From: Ascaris suum
Lineage: Eukaryota > Nematoda > Chromadorea > Rhabditida > Ascarididae
Direction of reading: 5' to 3'
Length of the DNA stretch: 64,000 nucleotides
Assembly (NCBI GenBank): GCA_013433145.1
Contig: CM024171.1
Span: 3,451,001-3,515,000 of the forward strand
Shown: positions 1-32,600 of the stretch, piece by piece
Layout of the letters: the number at the start of each line of letters is the position of its first letter
Numbering within the stretch: the stretch's first letter is position 1
Notes under the pieces: model-generated
Seen by the model: only the letters and a program-made list of their open reading frames with translations
Databases searched by the model: none
What the model was told of the DNA's origin: nothing
Translations under genes and position numbers: made by a program

Positions 1-70
1 ATCACATCTCAGTCATCCGTGATGACGCATTTATAGCTGATCGGAGTTGATCTGCAATTAGGGCCCACAT

Positions 71-100
71 TGAGGAAGTAATCCTAAATTGACTTCCTCA
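71..100. repeat. Short perfect inverted repeat
   Basis: Nine-base arms at 71-79 and 92-100 are exact reverse complements around a 12-base loop. It lies just upstream of the first RRP5 exon visible in the window, in what I read as intron. No T-run follows, and no function can be assigned. Confidence 0.5.
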
Positions 101-212
101 GGCAGTTAAAATTCACCGAAGTTTTAAATTTTAGTGTTTTGTTCGACGTTTTCTTGTACTCTGAACTAATTTTACAACATTCAGAAGAAATCACTCTATC
201 TGTGGTATGTAG

Positions 213-21272
<21,060 letters not shown>

Positions 21273-21426
21273 AGCGTGCTCTGTGGGATTATTTTTTGTT
21301 TTTTTGTTGTTATTACCAGTGCACTCGCTTGTTGCTCATCGTTCGTTACATTACTCTTGTTGAAAACTATTTTTGGAGGGTTTTTGATTTATAATTATAA
21401 TTAAATAATTCTGTATCATTGTCGGC

Positions 21427-21432
21427 AATAAA
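21427..21432 (+). terminator. Polyadenylation signal of RRP5
   Basis: A canonical AATAAA 155 bases after the TAA stop, inside a short AT-rich 3' untranslated region. The cleavage site is expected at about 21,440-21,455. Confidence 0.75.
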
Positions 21433-21473
21433 CCGGTTTCATCCCAGTCAACACTCAAATGTTAAAGTTTTTT

Positions 21474-21509
21474 TTGGGAGAGAGAGAAAGAGAGGGGGAG
21501 AGAGAGGAT
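21474..21509. repeat. GA-rich simple repeat
   Basis: An impure (GA)n/(GGGA)n purine tract just downstream of the RRP5 polyadenylation signal. Purine tracts of this kind can form triplex DNA and could mark the transcription end; that is inference. Confidence 0.7.
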
Positions 21510-24500
21510 CGCCGAGAGGGGCGCAATTAAGGTGTAGAATTCTATAGGTTCATTTGTCTCTCCCTTGCACATCCGAAAATTCAATTGTTTTTGACATCTT
21601 TGCATGAAGAACTGGTTTGTCTTGTCGTATGGCAAATGCTTATTTGCTATCACTTTATTAGTGTTGTTGTTGTTATCACTTTTTAGAGATTTGTTTATTC
21701 ATGTGCAACATAAATTGAATTTATAATCTCTATTTATGATTTCAGAAAGGACTGCAAGTAGGGCAAAAGAAAGTTGGTGGATTTTTTTGAGATTTTAGAA
21801 TTTTTAGTATTATCTTCCTTAGATGATCATTTTTAAATGCTTCTGCGATGAGACATTCCGGTTTTCTAGGAAGAGGGGGGAGAAGCATTCACTTCTGAAG
21901 TACTGAGTTTGTTAGCAATTGTTGCACTTGACAAATAATATGTTGTTTTTCGTAAGTGATGCATTCTTTTTTCAGATTGCACTTCATCAATCATCAAGTA
22001 GAGTTATTTAATCTTCTAAGATAAATGAAGAGTTGTTTGTCTCGTTAAAAAGTCGATAAATTTTTGATATTTATTTTTTCCATTGCGACAAAAAATCTCT
22101 CTGAGAGTTTACTAATACGATTTGGAAAATGTGAAATTTTCTTTCATCGTTTGTTGTTTATTTTCACGTTTCATAAATTTTTTATTGAATCCTATCGATT
22201 AATATGTGACATTATTAGCGTTACATTTGAATCTTACAACGAAAAAATGATAAAATCGGAATCCATTATGAGGAGAATTGAAGTGATATGCGCTTTTGAA
22301 TTGATTTGGACAGTCTCACTTGGACGATGGCTACAACTAAGTTGTTGTTGAATAATGCCTCAATAAATATATTCATATTTTAATTGGGGGATCTTTGCTC
22401 GCACAGGTATAAAAATGTTCCATTTTCATATGTTTTCGTGAATTTCAGTTGACGAAAAGTTTCGTGCTCCGATCACCTAATATGCGCATATTTGTCTGTG
22501 TTTTTGGCTGGGCACTATTCACTTAAGAAAACCAATGAAGCTAGGTTTGTGCGGAAATACGTATGGCCTATATCATAAAATGAGCATTTTATCGATATCG
22601 AGTTGGTTTATAGATTTAGCTGTAATTATGTGAATGCTCCTAAAAAATTTACGTATTTACATATATTCCTCCACCGATTGCAGTGCAGTTGAGGACAGTT
22701 GGTTTGGCCAATTTTATGAGACTGCCTGATTCTGATAAAAATTGAAAATTTTTTTGAGTATGTTTTAATATTTGTGGATAATTTGTGATAGCGATTACTT
22801 CGATGAGGGCTTTAACAGAGTCACATCTTTGCTGTGGCATATTGTTCCACTCGTTTCAATAGAGCTGTTGTAAAATACGATTCCATTGCGTGTAAAATCT
22901 TCTACAAATGTGGAAATTGTTGCGCATATTTAGATCTATCTGGGTGCTTTTGAAGCGGATAAATATTAGCGCAGAGAGTATCGTATGGCGCGAATTGTAC
23001 CTGTTAAGTATACTGTAGCTTTAGCATGTTTAAAATAGCCGACGTACAGATAGGAAGACAAGCACATTGATGTGCTGAACATAGCGTAGCATAATGTTTG
23101 TTGCAGATTTACAAATACTCATTATGAGTGGTATGATTTTACATGAGGAAATCTTGATTTATGCATCGTTGTTGAGCACTCTTAACATTCACAGGCACAT
23201 TGGAGTGGCTTTGCTCTAGACGTCAGCTTTTACGCTTCATACCGTTGCAGGTAATTAAAGTGCAATAGGTGAGCGCAAAGATTAGAAGTTTTCTTTGTGC
23301 GGATATTCGATCTGGCTTATTTATGATGGCGGCTATTAATTTTATATGCATAAATCGAACACTAGTATACAAGAACATATTTGTACTTATCATAGAATAT
23401 GAGGGTCGCTAAGGTGGAAATTTTCTCCTGATATGGGTGCTTATCACCGATGTTTGATTTTGTCAGTCTTGAGGTAGAGTTTTTAAAGTACATGAAGTGA
23501 ACTTCAGCATTTATAACTTGTTACTGAGCATATGACTGATGACCAACGTAGAATTGCAAGATTTATGAGAGGTTTCTATAGTTTCGAAGCATCAGTGAGG
23601 GACCGGTTTGTTGTGTGTGAATTATTACTTTAAAAAGCTTCGTTCCACCTGTTCATAAGCTTGTTTGTGCAAATTTCTTCCTCTTTCTATACATTCACGG
23701 TAATTTTTGTATTTCTTTGATCGCCTTTAGTCGACCAAATGAACTTCTCAAAAACTTCTTCCGTCATTATCAATACCTCATGCATGAAACATCCTCAATC
23801 ATCGAGATGGCAAATAGCCTTTAACCCATTTGCACTTTACCTGTAGGCTTCTGGCTCTTGTTGCATCAGTAATGTGTTGTACGGTTAAATGGTATTCCAG
23901 AAAGAATAGGGTTCACAAGTATAATAAACTGGATTCTGTTGCTAATATGTTGTGTACTAGATTTACAGTATAAACTGCGAAGGCTCATTTAAAACTTGAA
24001 TAATATAAAATTTCATAATGGATTTCAATTCGAAATATTGCATATTTATTGGCAATCATGAATAATTGAGGAATTTCTGTGAAAAGAAAAGGCATACAAT
24101 GATATCAATAGTAATCTTAAAGAAATTGTCAATAAATTTTTAAAGCAAACAATTGAATTGAACTCAACAACTCGATGTTCGACTGCGACTTATAAATGTG
24201 CATAATAATTCAAATATAAACGATTGAAAAGAAATAATCGCCTAAATGCAATATGAGTGAAAAAATAGTTCTTGAAATTATTCAACTAATTTCATTATTA
24301 TAGAGAGATTCTAATTGACAGTGATAAACTTCATTAAAAAACACAATAAGTGTTTTTGAAATCTTTTTTTTTTTCTTTAATTCTTTGCTAATGGGGTAAA
24401 TAAAATAGACATTGCGAAGATTTAACGAGATTGCATAAGCATTTATCATCTTTAATGCGACGATGGTATTAATGATGTTCTGAGGTTTGAGCAAGTTTTT

Positions 24501-24583
24501 TAAAAAAAGCGCTTTTCTATTGCAGTCGGGAGCGGTCCATATGAAACTTCTCATCAAATCAATAATTGCGGCTTGTTCTTATT

Positions 24584-24608
24584 GGGGTGGGGTTGGGGAT
24601 GTTGGGGG
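24584..24608 (+). repeat. Perfect four-tract G-quadruplex motif
   Basis: Four runs of four or five G (24584-24587, 24589-24592, 24595-24598, 24604-24608) with loops of 1, 2 and 5 bases meet the usual quadruplex rule. It lies about 180 bases beyond the 3' end of the minus-strand ORF 24786-25025. Confidence 0.7.
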
Positions 24609-24785
24609 TGTGAGGCGGGGAAGAGGACATGATACTGCAATTCGAACTTTTCTTTTACTGTGAGATATAAGAGAGCGGTTCATTTACTGCTAAAATTTCA
24701 CCGGAGTTAAATTTGTTACAATTTATTGGACATAATTCAATGCACTATTTAAGACGTTCAAATTTCCATAAATTCGTTTGTTTTT

Positions 24786-25025
24786 TTAACTCTCTGATTT
24801 CAACGGTCGAGAAATGGTTTTCAGGGATGCATGCTCATCTGAGATCAACATCCAGTTTTGCTGAATGTTTTCTCGCATATAAAGTAGGCTCCGTTCAAAC
24901 GTGCTATTTGATGATTCTACATCGAAGCCATCATTCTCGCTGTAATATTGCGCTTTATGACCCAGTATTTCTGCATCTTCATCTTGAATAGTGATAAATT
25001 CACATAGAAATATCATCATGCGCAT
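24786..25025 (-). CDS. Coding-like minus-strand ORF or exon, unknown
   Basis: A 79-codon frame from an ATG at 25025 to a stop at 24786 has a balanced, acidic composition unlike the neighbouring AT-rich junk (for example FITIQDEDAEILGHKAQYY, then MRENIQQNWMLISDEH). The frame stays open about 16 codons upstream of the ATG, to a TTTTAG that would serve as a splice acceptor, so it could also be a terminal exon of about 95 codons. No domain is recognised. Partners further upstream on the minus strand were not found. Confidence 0.3.
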   Translation of the reverse strand: MRMMIFLCEFITIQDEDAEILGHKAQYYSENDGFDVESSNSTFERSLLYMRENIQQNWMLISDEHASLKTISRPLKSES

Positions 25026-27391
25026 CGTTTTGACAATCGCGGTCGCTGAATTCTAAAAGATTTGTTGGTACAATGGTCTCAGGAAATCTAAAAGGCAATG
25101 TATCGTCGTAGAATGTATGGCCAATTTTTCCGGAAGCATTACTTCACTTCCAAAGCAGTACATTCGAAAGAAGTCCTGCGCACAATTCCTAATAGTTTAC
25201 TCAACAAATGAATCAAAATGATAAACTTGTGCTTTAAAAAAATCTAATAAATAATCAGTTTTGTAATTTCTTTGTTTAGTTATCGAAATGAGATTCCGTT
25301 TCAACGAAAAAAAAAACACAAAAAACTTCGTCATTCATAACGATACAAACTTTCTAGCGTTACATCTCTTCCCGTTTGTTTATTTTACAATTTTTTCATC
25401 TATTTTTTTCAATCAACGTTTATTCATCGCAGCTCTCGTTTTTCCTCCTTTTCATCTCTCTATTTCCGTATTTCATAGTATCACATAATTCATATTCCTC
25501 TCGCCATTATGTGCTTCTAATCATTTTTTAAATTTTCTACTCTGTTCTCATTATGTGTATATCAAAAGTTCGATAAAATGTCCCATAGGAGAAAATTTGT
25601 GTAACTAAGCTATTGGATAGCGTTGTAAATAATTGGCGAGAAATAAAATTGCCATCTTACATAAAACACTTCAATAACTTCAGCGCAGTGAAATAAGATA
25701 TGCAAAACAATTGTTGAGATGTCATCAATGCTTCATGCATTCATCACGGTAACTTATTGCAATAATTTAAACTACATTTGCTTTATAGTTGAGTCGCTCT
25801 GGTTGTTGAGTCAAAAAATAGCTAACAAAGAGGTATTCCAAGTCTTTGAGAAAATGTCGCAGGATTTAGGTGAGAAGTACAGGTAAGTATTACAACTCAC
25901 ATAACTTGGGGAAACAGATAATTTCACATATATAAATGACAAAGATTTCCTAAGTGGACGGAGAAATTGGAAATTTTTAAAGAGTGATTTAATATGTGCA
26001 TTTCTGCAAAATATTACTACTTCAAATATTTTCTGCATAATTTATATAGATACATAAAGGTGAGAATTTCATTATTGCCTCTATCTATTGCAACGACTGT
26101 ATTGAGCTTCTTTTGGCATTTACTTTTGGCAATAACTTTCAACTTTTTCATTTCTCCACTTCTTATCGTTGAGTCTTTTTTATTCGACTATTCGCTTATG
26201 GGGAAAAAAGTATTATCTCTCTTTTCCCTTACATAATTCGATGAAAAATTTTTCAGCATTATACGAGTAAAATTTCACGACAACAAATGAGAACTTTTCA
26301 GTTATGAATAATCACATTGTAAATGAAAATTATAATTGACCAATTCGTCGTTCCGTTCCTTTACAGTTGAAAATATATCCGATCATATTGAATATGGGTA
26401 TTATTGGTGAGAAAGTTGGTCAATTCGGCGATTGGTATTCACAGCTAAATGTTGCTTTAATAGACATTTCTCTACGATATGACTTTTATGTGACATACTT
26501 ACAGATAATAAAGTCACATAATACCTCACTGTATGGATAATCGTTCACATACATGCTTAACGAAAACCTCTTATCTAATTTCATGCAGTATATCCATTAT
26601 ATTGATAAATTAAAGTTGGTTAGCCTCATTTACATTATAGCCGTTCTTTGATTATTTAATTCAGTGTTAATTTTACTTTCTTTTTTTCCTCCCAAAATTT
26701 GCAAAAATCTTCATCAATTATCATATATTTTAATTCAATCAACTCAATTGTTAATTCATGCATATTTATACAATCAGATACTTCTAAATCAACACTCTTA
26801 AACAAATCATAAATAAACTGCAAATCGATGCTCTATTATCGCATTCACTGTTCATTTGTAAAAGTGACTAGATCAATCCCACTCCCCTTTAAATGAAGCG
26901 TTTTGAAATAGTTCTCCATATTTTTTCGCACCATATCAATTCGATTGGATTCAATAACATGGTGGCAATTACACGCGCGGCATGTCGATGAAAAAAGCCA
27001 AAGAAAGCTCCATCAATAAAATGAAATCATCACTTAACAATCGATTCAAACCAACGCTAATTGATTTATGATGTTATTGCTTACCTTTTTTCCCAATGAT
27101 CTCGTCATGAACATTTCCTATGTTTACATCGTGTCCTGGTATCGACTACTTGAAGGGAACATATTGCAAAAAATTGCAGTTGCTATGTTGTTTTTTACAT
27201 TCTTTAGGTGCAATGTAATGTAGTTTCAACATACGATTAGACTATACTTATGCTACGCTATGTATTTTCTTAGCAAAAATTCTATATTGTGGCTCTCTTG
27301 ATTTTTCTATACGATATACGTATAGTGCGCAAAATTTTTTCCATTTGTTGCGTAGCAACGCGACGAAATGAATAGTGGCGGCAATAAGGAA

Positions 27392-27410
27392 GGGGAGGGG
27401 TGGAGGGGGG
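27392..27410 (+). repeat. G-rich tract, quadruplex-prone
   Basis: GGGG-A-GGGG-TGGA-GGGGGG in otherwise AT-rich intergenic DNA. The stop-poor neighbourhood produces overlapping ORFs of 120-131 codons on both strands (27248-27737) that I do not accept as genes. Confidence 0.55.
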
Positions 27411-28991
27411 TGCGAGTTTTGCAGCAATACAGAAAAGGCGTCTAAGACATGGCACAGAGAGTTAAATACATTGAGAAAGAATGATAACAATGGGAGGAGA
27501 CATAGAATCCTCTCATCACAACAATTTGGGGATTCTACGTTTCCTTTCCCACAAAATCTCCAGCGAAATCTTCCAGTTCGTTTCGCTGGAATTTTATATT
27601 GTCCCTTTCGCAGATTCGTGCGATACCATTTATTTTCAAACAATCGTGTAGATTTTCATTTTTATGCCTCGAAATATCTTGCAGCTTTACAAATTGTAAC
27701 GTTTGCAATTGAATTGCAACAAATCGCTAAAAAATAATAAACAATACATAATAATGCGTGCAAATTTTTACTAATTAATAAACCGCCCACAAAAATTGTT
27801 TAAAAAAATATTTCATTTTATAGTCTTTCGCAAATTTTTCATCATAAAATGCTTTATGCTGACATCATTCCTATGCATAGATATACTGTACATGTTTGTC
27901 TACCTCTCTCTCTGCAAGGAAGTTTCAACTCTTCAGCTACTAGAGGCAGAGTTTTCCAAGTTGTTTGCGTATATGGTGCATAATAGTACTGCAATTCACC
28001 TGTTGTGAAATAAATTATGAACATTTGGAGAAGGAAAAAATTTGCATATATTTTATACTGCTCAGAATTCCATTTCACACCAGCCGAGGCACAAAAAAAA
28101 ACAATCGTTAGTTGAAGATTTGTATGGGATTGGATTATTCAAATCTTAAAAGAGTTTTATTTTTTACTTTGTGCTGTTGGGGAGCAAAATTACCTGCTCA
28201 GGTAATTGGAATAAAAAATCGCACACTTTGATTGCTGCTGTTGTATCTTTTTCAGATATTCCGGCTGATGCAAATATAAATCCCACCAGTTTCAAATATC
28301 GCTAATTTCTTCCAAAATCAATGGATATTTAATTCGCAGTTATACGTTTAGCGATCGACGAACTGCAACAACTGAGAAGACAGATTGACAAATGAACCTA
28401 TGAATACTCATAAACACAACGTTGTCAAGTTGTATTTCACATATGTAAATTCGTAAAAGCAAACAAAATGTGCTTAGTGCATACTTTTGTGTTGTGTTTA
28501 TTGGTATACAAAAGCGTCATTCGTGAATTTATTGAAATATGTATTTATGGCTCTGATATTCATAGCACACATGAGTCGTGGCCTGAAATATCGTGGCCAA
28601 AGCAAATGATCTCTGATAAATTCATATCGTTTAAATTTGATAGGCGATGTCTATAAATAAGCTGAAAAACTCCTCATTTGAATTTTGAGCAACATTCATT
28701 ATTGGTTATCTGATGGTATCGAATTGGCCAAAATATTAGCACATGCTTCGTTGTTGCCACGTTCTGTAGTCCACACATAGCACTTTCACCTCTTCGACAA
28801 TGCTTCAGATGCTCCATGGTTTCCACTGATTACCATTCAGTGCGATACTTGTTTGTGATAGCTGCAAATTCATGATAGCAACAACAAGTTTGTTTGATTT
28901 TATCATAAAGCTTTCAATGAAGGGAATGGCAAAATTCATTGCGTTGGTCTCGTTGGATTTACTAAACGCCACACATCCGGTTGCCAAGCAG

Positions 28992-29017
28992 CTAAATAAA
29001 GCTGACGCTTTATTTAG
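28992..29017. repeat. Perfect 11-bp hairpin
   Basis: Arms 28992-29002 and 29007-29017 are exact reverse complements around a TGAC tetraloop. The motif sits in intergenic DNA with no adjacent accepted gene. Confidence 0.6.
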
Positions 29018-29326
29018 TCATAGCCTGGATTCCATAATGCTTCGCAATATGTTTTCTTAACTGTCAATGTAAAAATTGCCCACCTGAACAGCATTTTTAA
29101 TTTCCAATTACAGGTGAGGATGGGTTTTCCGAAGAAAAAAAATCTTCTATGTGAAGAATGGCTGACTCTATCAGTGCACATACGCAGCCATTTCCACGCA
29201 TGTTTGTCTCATATTATCAGCTCACCGTTCACGCGTAAACGTATCACCGCTGCAATATGCACATTCGACCATCTTTCTTACCTGCATAAGATACATTCTC
29301 CATCCATTTATCTTTATGTTTTCCAG

Positions 29327-29601
29327 ACGAAGAAAAAGGAAATGATGTTAATCTACCGTCCGGAATTTATCTTTTCCTTTGTTATAGCAGTCATTACGCC
29401 CATTCAGGTATGAATATATACGTATGCGTCTGTCAGCTTATGACTTATGCTAATCAAGCTTACTGCCTCAATGTTATTAGATTGCAGTTCGGAGAGGTTG
29501 TCACGACAAATTTAGATTCATTTCATCAAGTATGGCCTTACACTCTTCCAAGTGACTTTTTTACACAACATTCGTCTGCCTATGTACAATTCTTTCATTG
29601 A
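29327..29601 (+). CDS. Two-exon candidate with matched splice phase, unknown
   Basis: A 27-codon exon (29327-29407) sits between TTTTCCAG and CAG/GTATGA and encodes a basic start (TKKKEMMLIYRPEF) followed by a hydrophobic segment (IFSFVIAVITPIQ). After an 80-base intron, a TTGCAG acceptor opens 37 codons in the matching phase (FGEVVTTNLDSFHQVWPY onward) to a TGA at 29601. Together they would make the C-terminus of a small membrane protein. No upstream exon, start or domain was identified, so this may be chance. Confidence 0.2.
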
Positions 29602-32600
29602 AAATTGTCTACTTATGCATACATTTAAAGTAAAAGTAATTATTTTCGTTCTACTGTATGGCCAAAAGAAGTGCATTTGCAGTCGATTATATAATTTGAG
29701 TTCAAAAGTTTCAAGTTTGGATTTAAAGTAATTTAAAATACAGCTTTAAAAATTATTCTACGTCTCTAAATTTGCTCATGCTAGTCAATTACTTGCATAC
29801 TGAAATGTCACAGAAATTGAATTGCATTTGTCAATTTTAATAGTTTTACTCGAATTACTCTTGGAAATATCTGCATATGCTTACATAGAGCTCTTTTTAG
29901 CTTTGATTATATAGCTTTGAAGTAGCACCATTGTTGCTTTATTCATTACAACTACTGACTACTCCTCGCTAAAAATATAATAAAAAAAATACATACAATA
30001 TAAAATTGTCCCTACGAAAAGTTTTATGCAGTTGCATTACACATTTCACGAAAACTTTATACAGTGTTTTATACAATAAATTAAACTTTTTTATTAAGGT
30101 TGCGTCTCTGAATTCATAATGCAATAACAGTTGGAGTGCATGCAATGTCCAGTCTAGAAAACTACACTCGATAATCAATCTTTATGATAAAACTTGCAAA
30201 AATGCGAAATTATAGAATTCACTGACAACTGCAACCCATTGAATGCTTACTTATAATCCACAATATACAAAAGAAAAACGCATCCAGTTATAAGTCGGTT
30301 GCAATTCTTTGTTGCAAAATGCATCAGTCATTTCAGCAAAATCATTTCATCCCTAAAAAGTCATCATTTTTCCACAACTTCTGAATAAAGCTTCTTCAGA
30401 AGTTCGTACTGCAGAAATAATTCAAATTATAAGGGTCATCCATCAGCTATTTACGATGCGTCTCATCACTTCAACATCACTGCATTGCAAAAATGTTTTT
30501 CGTTTGGTTTCTTTTCCACTTTTCGTTTATAATGCAACAAAAACCCGAGAAGGTTAGTGGCATCCCCGTCCATAATGCGTTTAAATTATTATTCAGGTCT
30601 GACTTTGGCTTGTTTATCTTGGAATGCGCGTGGAGTTGAGTATTATGGATTATCATTGCTTTGTAGAGTTCAAGGATATATAATGTTTTGCTAAGAAATT
30701 TTTGTCTCCAATGAAAACGAACGGCATGTGCAATGAAACAACTAAGTGTAATTAAGTGCCAGTATGGTGTCTAGTAGCAGATCGAGAGCCCAATCTTTAC
30801 AATCACACACAACCCACTTATTAGTAATATCATCGATTTGATCTGTTGGTAGTATTCACAAAGGTCACTTAATCATAAACAATTCTAGTCCCACTCTAAA
30901 GATGAAAGTAATAGTCAGCGTCTTTCTTTAAAAATATGCGTGATGAATTTCGCTCAGTGTTGAGCGTTTCGCCTAATTCGCTATTCTCATTAGTTGCCGA
31001 TTCGTTGAATATTATTTGCACCGTCTCGACTCTTTTGCGAATTGCGTTAAGGAAAAAAAAATCGATAATTGATTTTTATATTATTGATACCTTAAAATGG
31101 AGCAGAATTAGTTGCTCGACACTTAGGTGAGACTTTTAATGTATACATTTAATGCGAACGATTCGGTCTTCAATCGGTTTATACCACGAAGGATTACAAT
31201 AGTCACATTCGTTCTCACTCGTTTTCAGTTTATGATCTATAGGATTATTAAAGTCTAAAAGTTACGACTTACTATATCGGTCAGATGTAACATTTTTTGG
31301 CCGAAATTCTTCCAGAAATCCTCGCTTATATTATAAAGTCGAAATTTTAGCGATAACATTTCCGGCATGATTTTATTTCATCGAGCGGTGAAGGATATAT
31401 TTAATGACCAAAATGACCAGTAGAGCTAAAAAGAGTCTTGAAAAAGCTGAAAAAAGATGCGTTTTATGGAGAATTTTTTGAAATGCTCAATTCATTCCAA
31501 TGTTTTCTTGAGATGGAAACTTTCCACTTAAATGATTTTCGTAAGCTGTACAAATACTTATATAATATGTATGCCATTTTTTTCCAGCTTTACGAAGTAA
31601 GGATCGGCTTATTACCGCTTGGGAACATTGAAAGGTTGTCCCTGAAAATTCATAGATGTTTACAGAAGACAGTACCTAGGACCAAGGTTTTCATTCACTT
31701 GATATAGTATTTAGTAGCGTGCAACTCCATTCTGAAAGCTCCATACTGTCACAATTGCGAGGATGCGCACATATATGTGCACATATTTACTTGTAAATTT
31801 TATATGTGCATGAGTGAATGTGTTGTGCGTGCGTGTATATAAATCAGATATGCAAGCAAAATAGGTACGAAGGAAATTCATTTGCATCAATCGACCGATT
31901 CCCATCGATTCCGACATCGATGTTGAAACTATGTGCTATGTTTTATTCACAAATATGTGAGTGACCATGATAACGAAGATGTTGTGGATTCTGATAATAG
32001 TGTAGAGAATACTGATCAAATGAATCACTACCAAAAAATAATCACAATATTTCTTTATTCGACGTGCTTTTGAATATTTTTTTGTAATTATGCTTTTTCA
32101 TTAAAATGATGTCTAGGAAATTTTCGAGAAAGTGGATTTTTTCATTTATAACTTGTTATTCTTTCATTTGCACTTTTCGTAACGCTATTATTATCAAAAA
32201 AAAAGATTTCAATAGCAAATGACATGGCAATCTGAATCAACTGAAACGGCTTTGTCATTCCGTTCCTTTTTTAAGATACGTATTTGCAACGCCTATTATG
32301 ATGACTTCGCATATGTGCGTTAAAGTAGGTTCGTCTATCTGTTTGTCTGTTGGATCAATTGTTTGTTAGCCTGTCTCTCTGTTTGTCTGTCGGTCTTGAC
32401 CCGGAAACGACTAATACTAATAACATGAAATTCGATACGAATAAGTCATATAACAGAACTGGTCCTTTCGCGGACTTTCAAGTGAATTTATCAACTCTGG
32501 AAGGAGGTGTTCTCAATGAATATTCAATTTGAAAGTGATCGGCAATTCAAATAATTACAGGGAATTTCACACCGGCTAGATTTTTGTTTTACACTGATCA

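Noticed and set aside
20..164. C/D-box snoRNA from GTGATGA at about 20 and CTGA at 161
   Set aside because: Spacing of about 140 bases is too long, terminal stem absent, and the closer CTGA at 38 is too near.
27248..27737. Overlapping ORFs of 131 (minus) and 120 (plus) codons
   Set aside because: They overlap on opposite strands in a stop-poor, G-tract-bearing segment, with biased composition and no domain or splice context.
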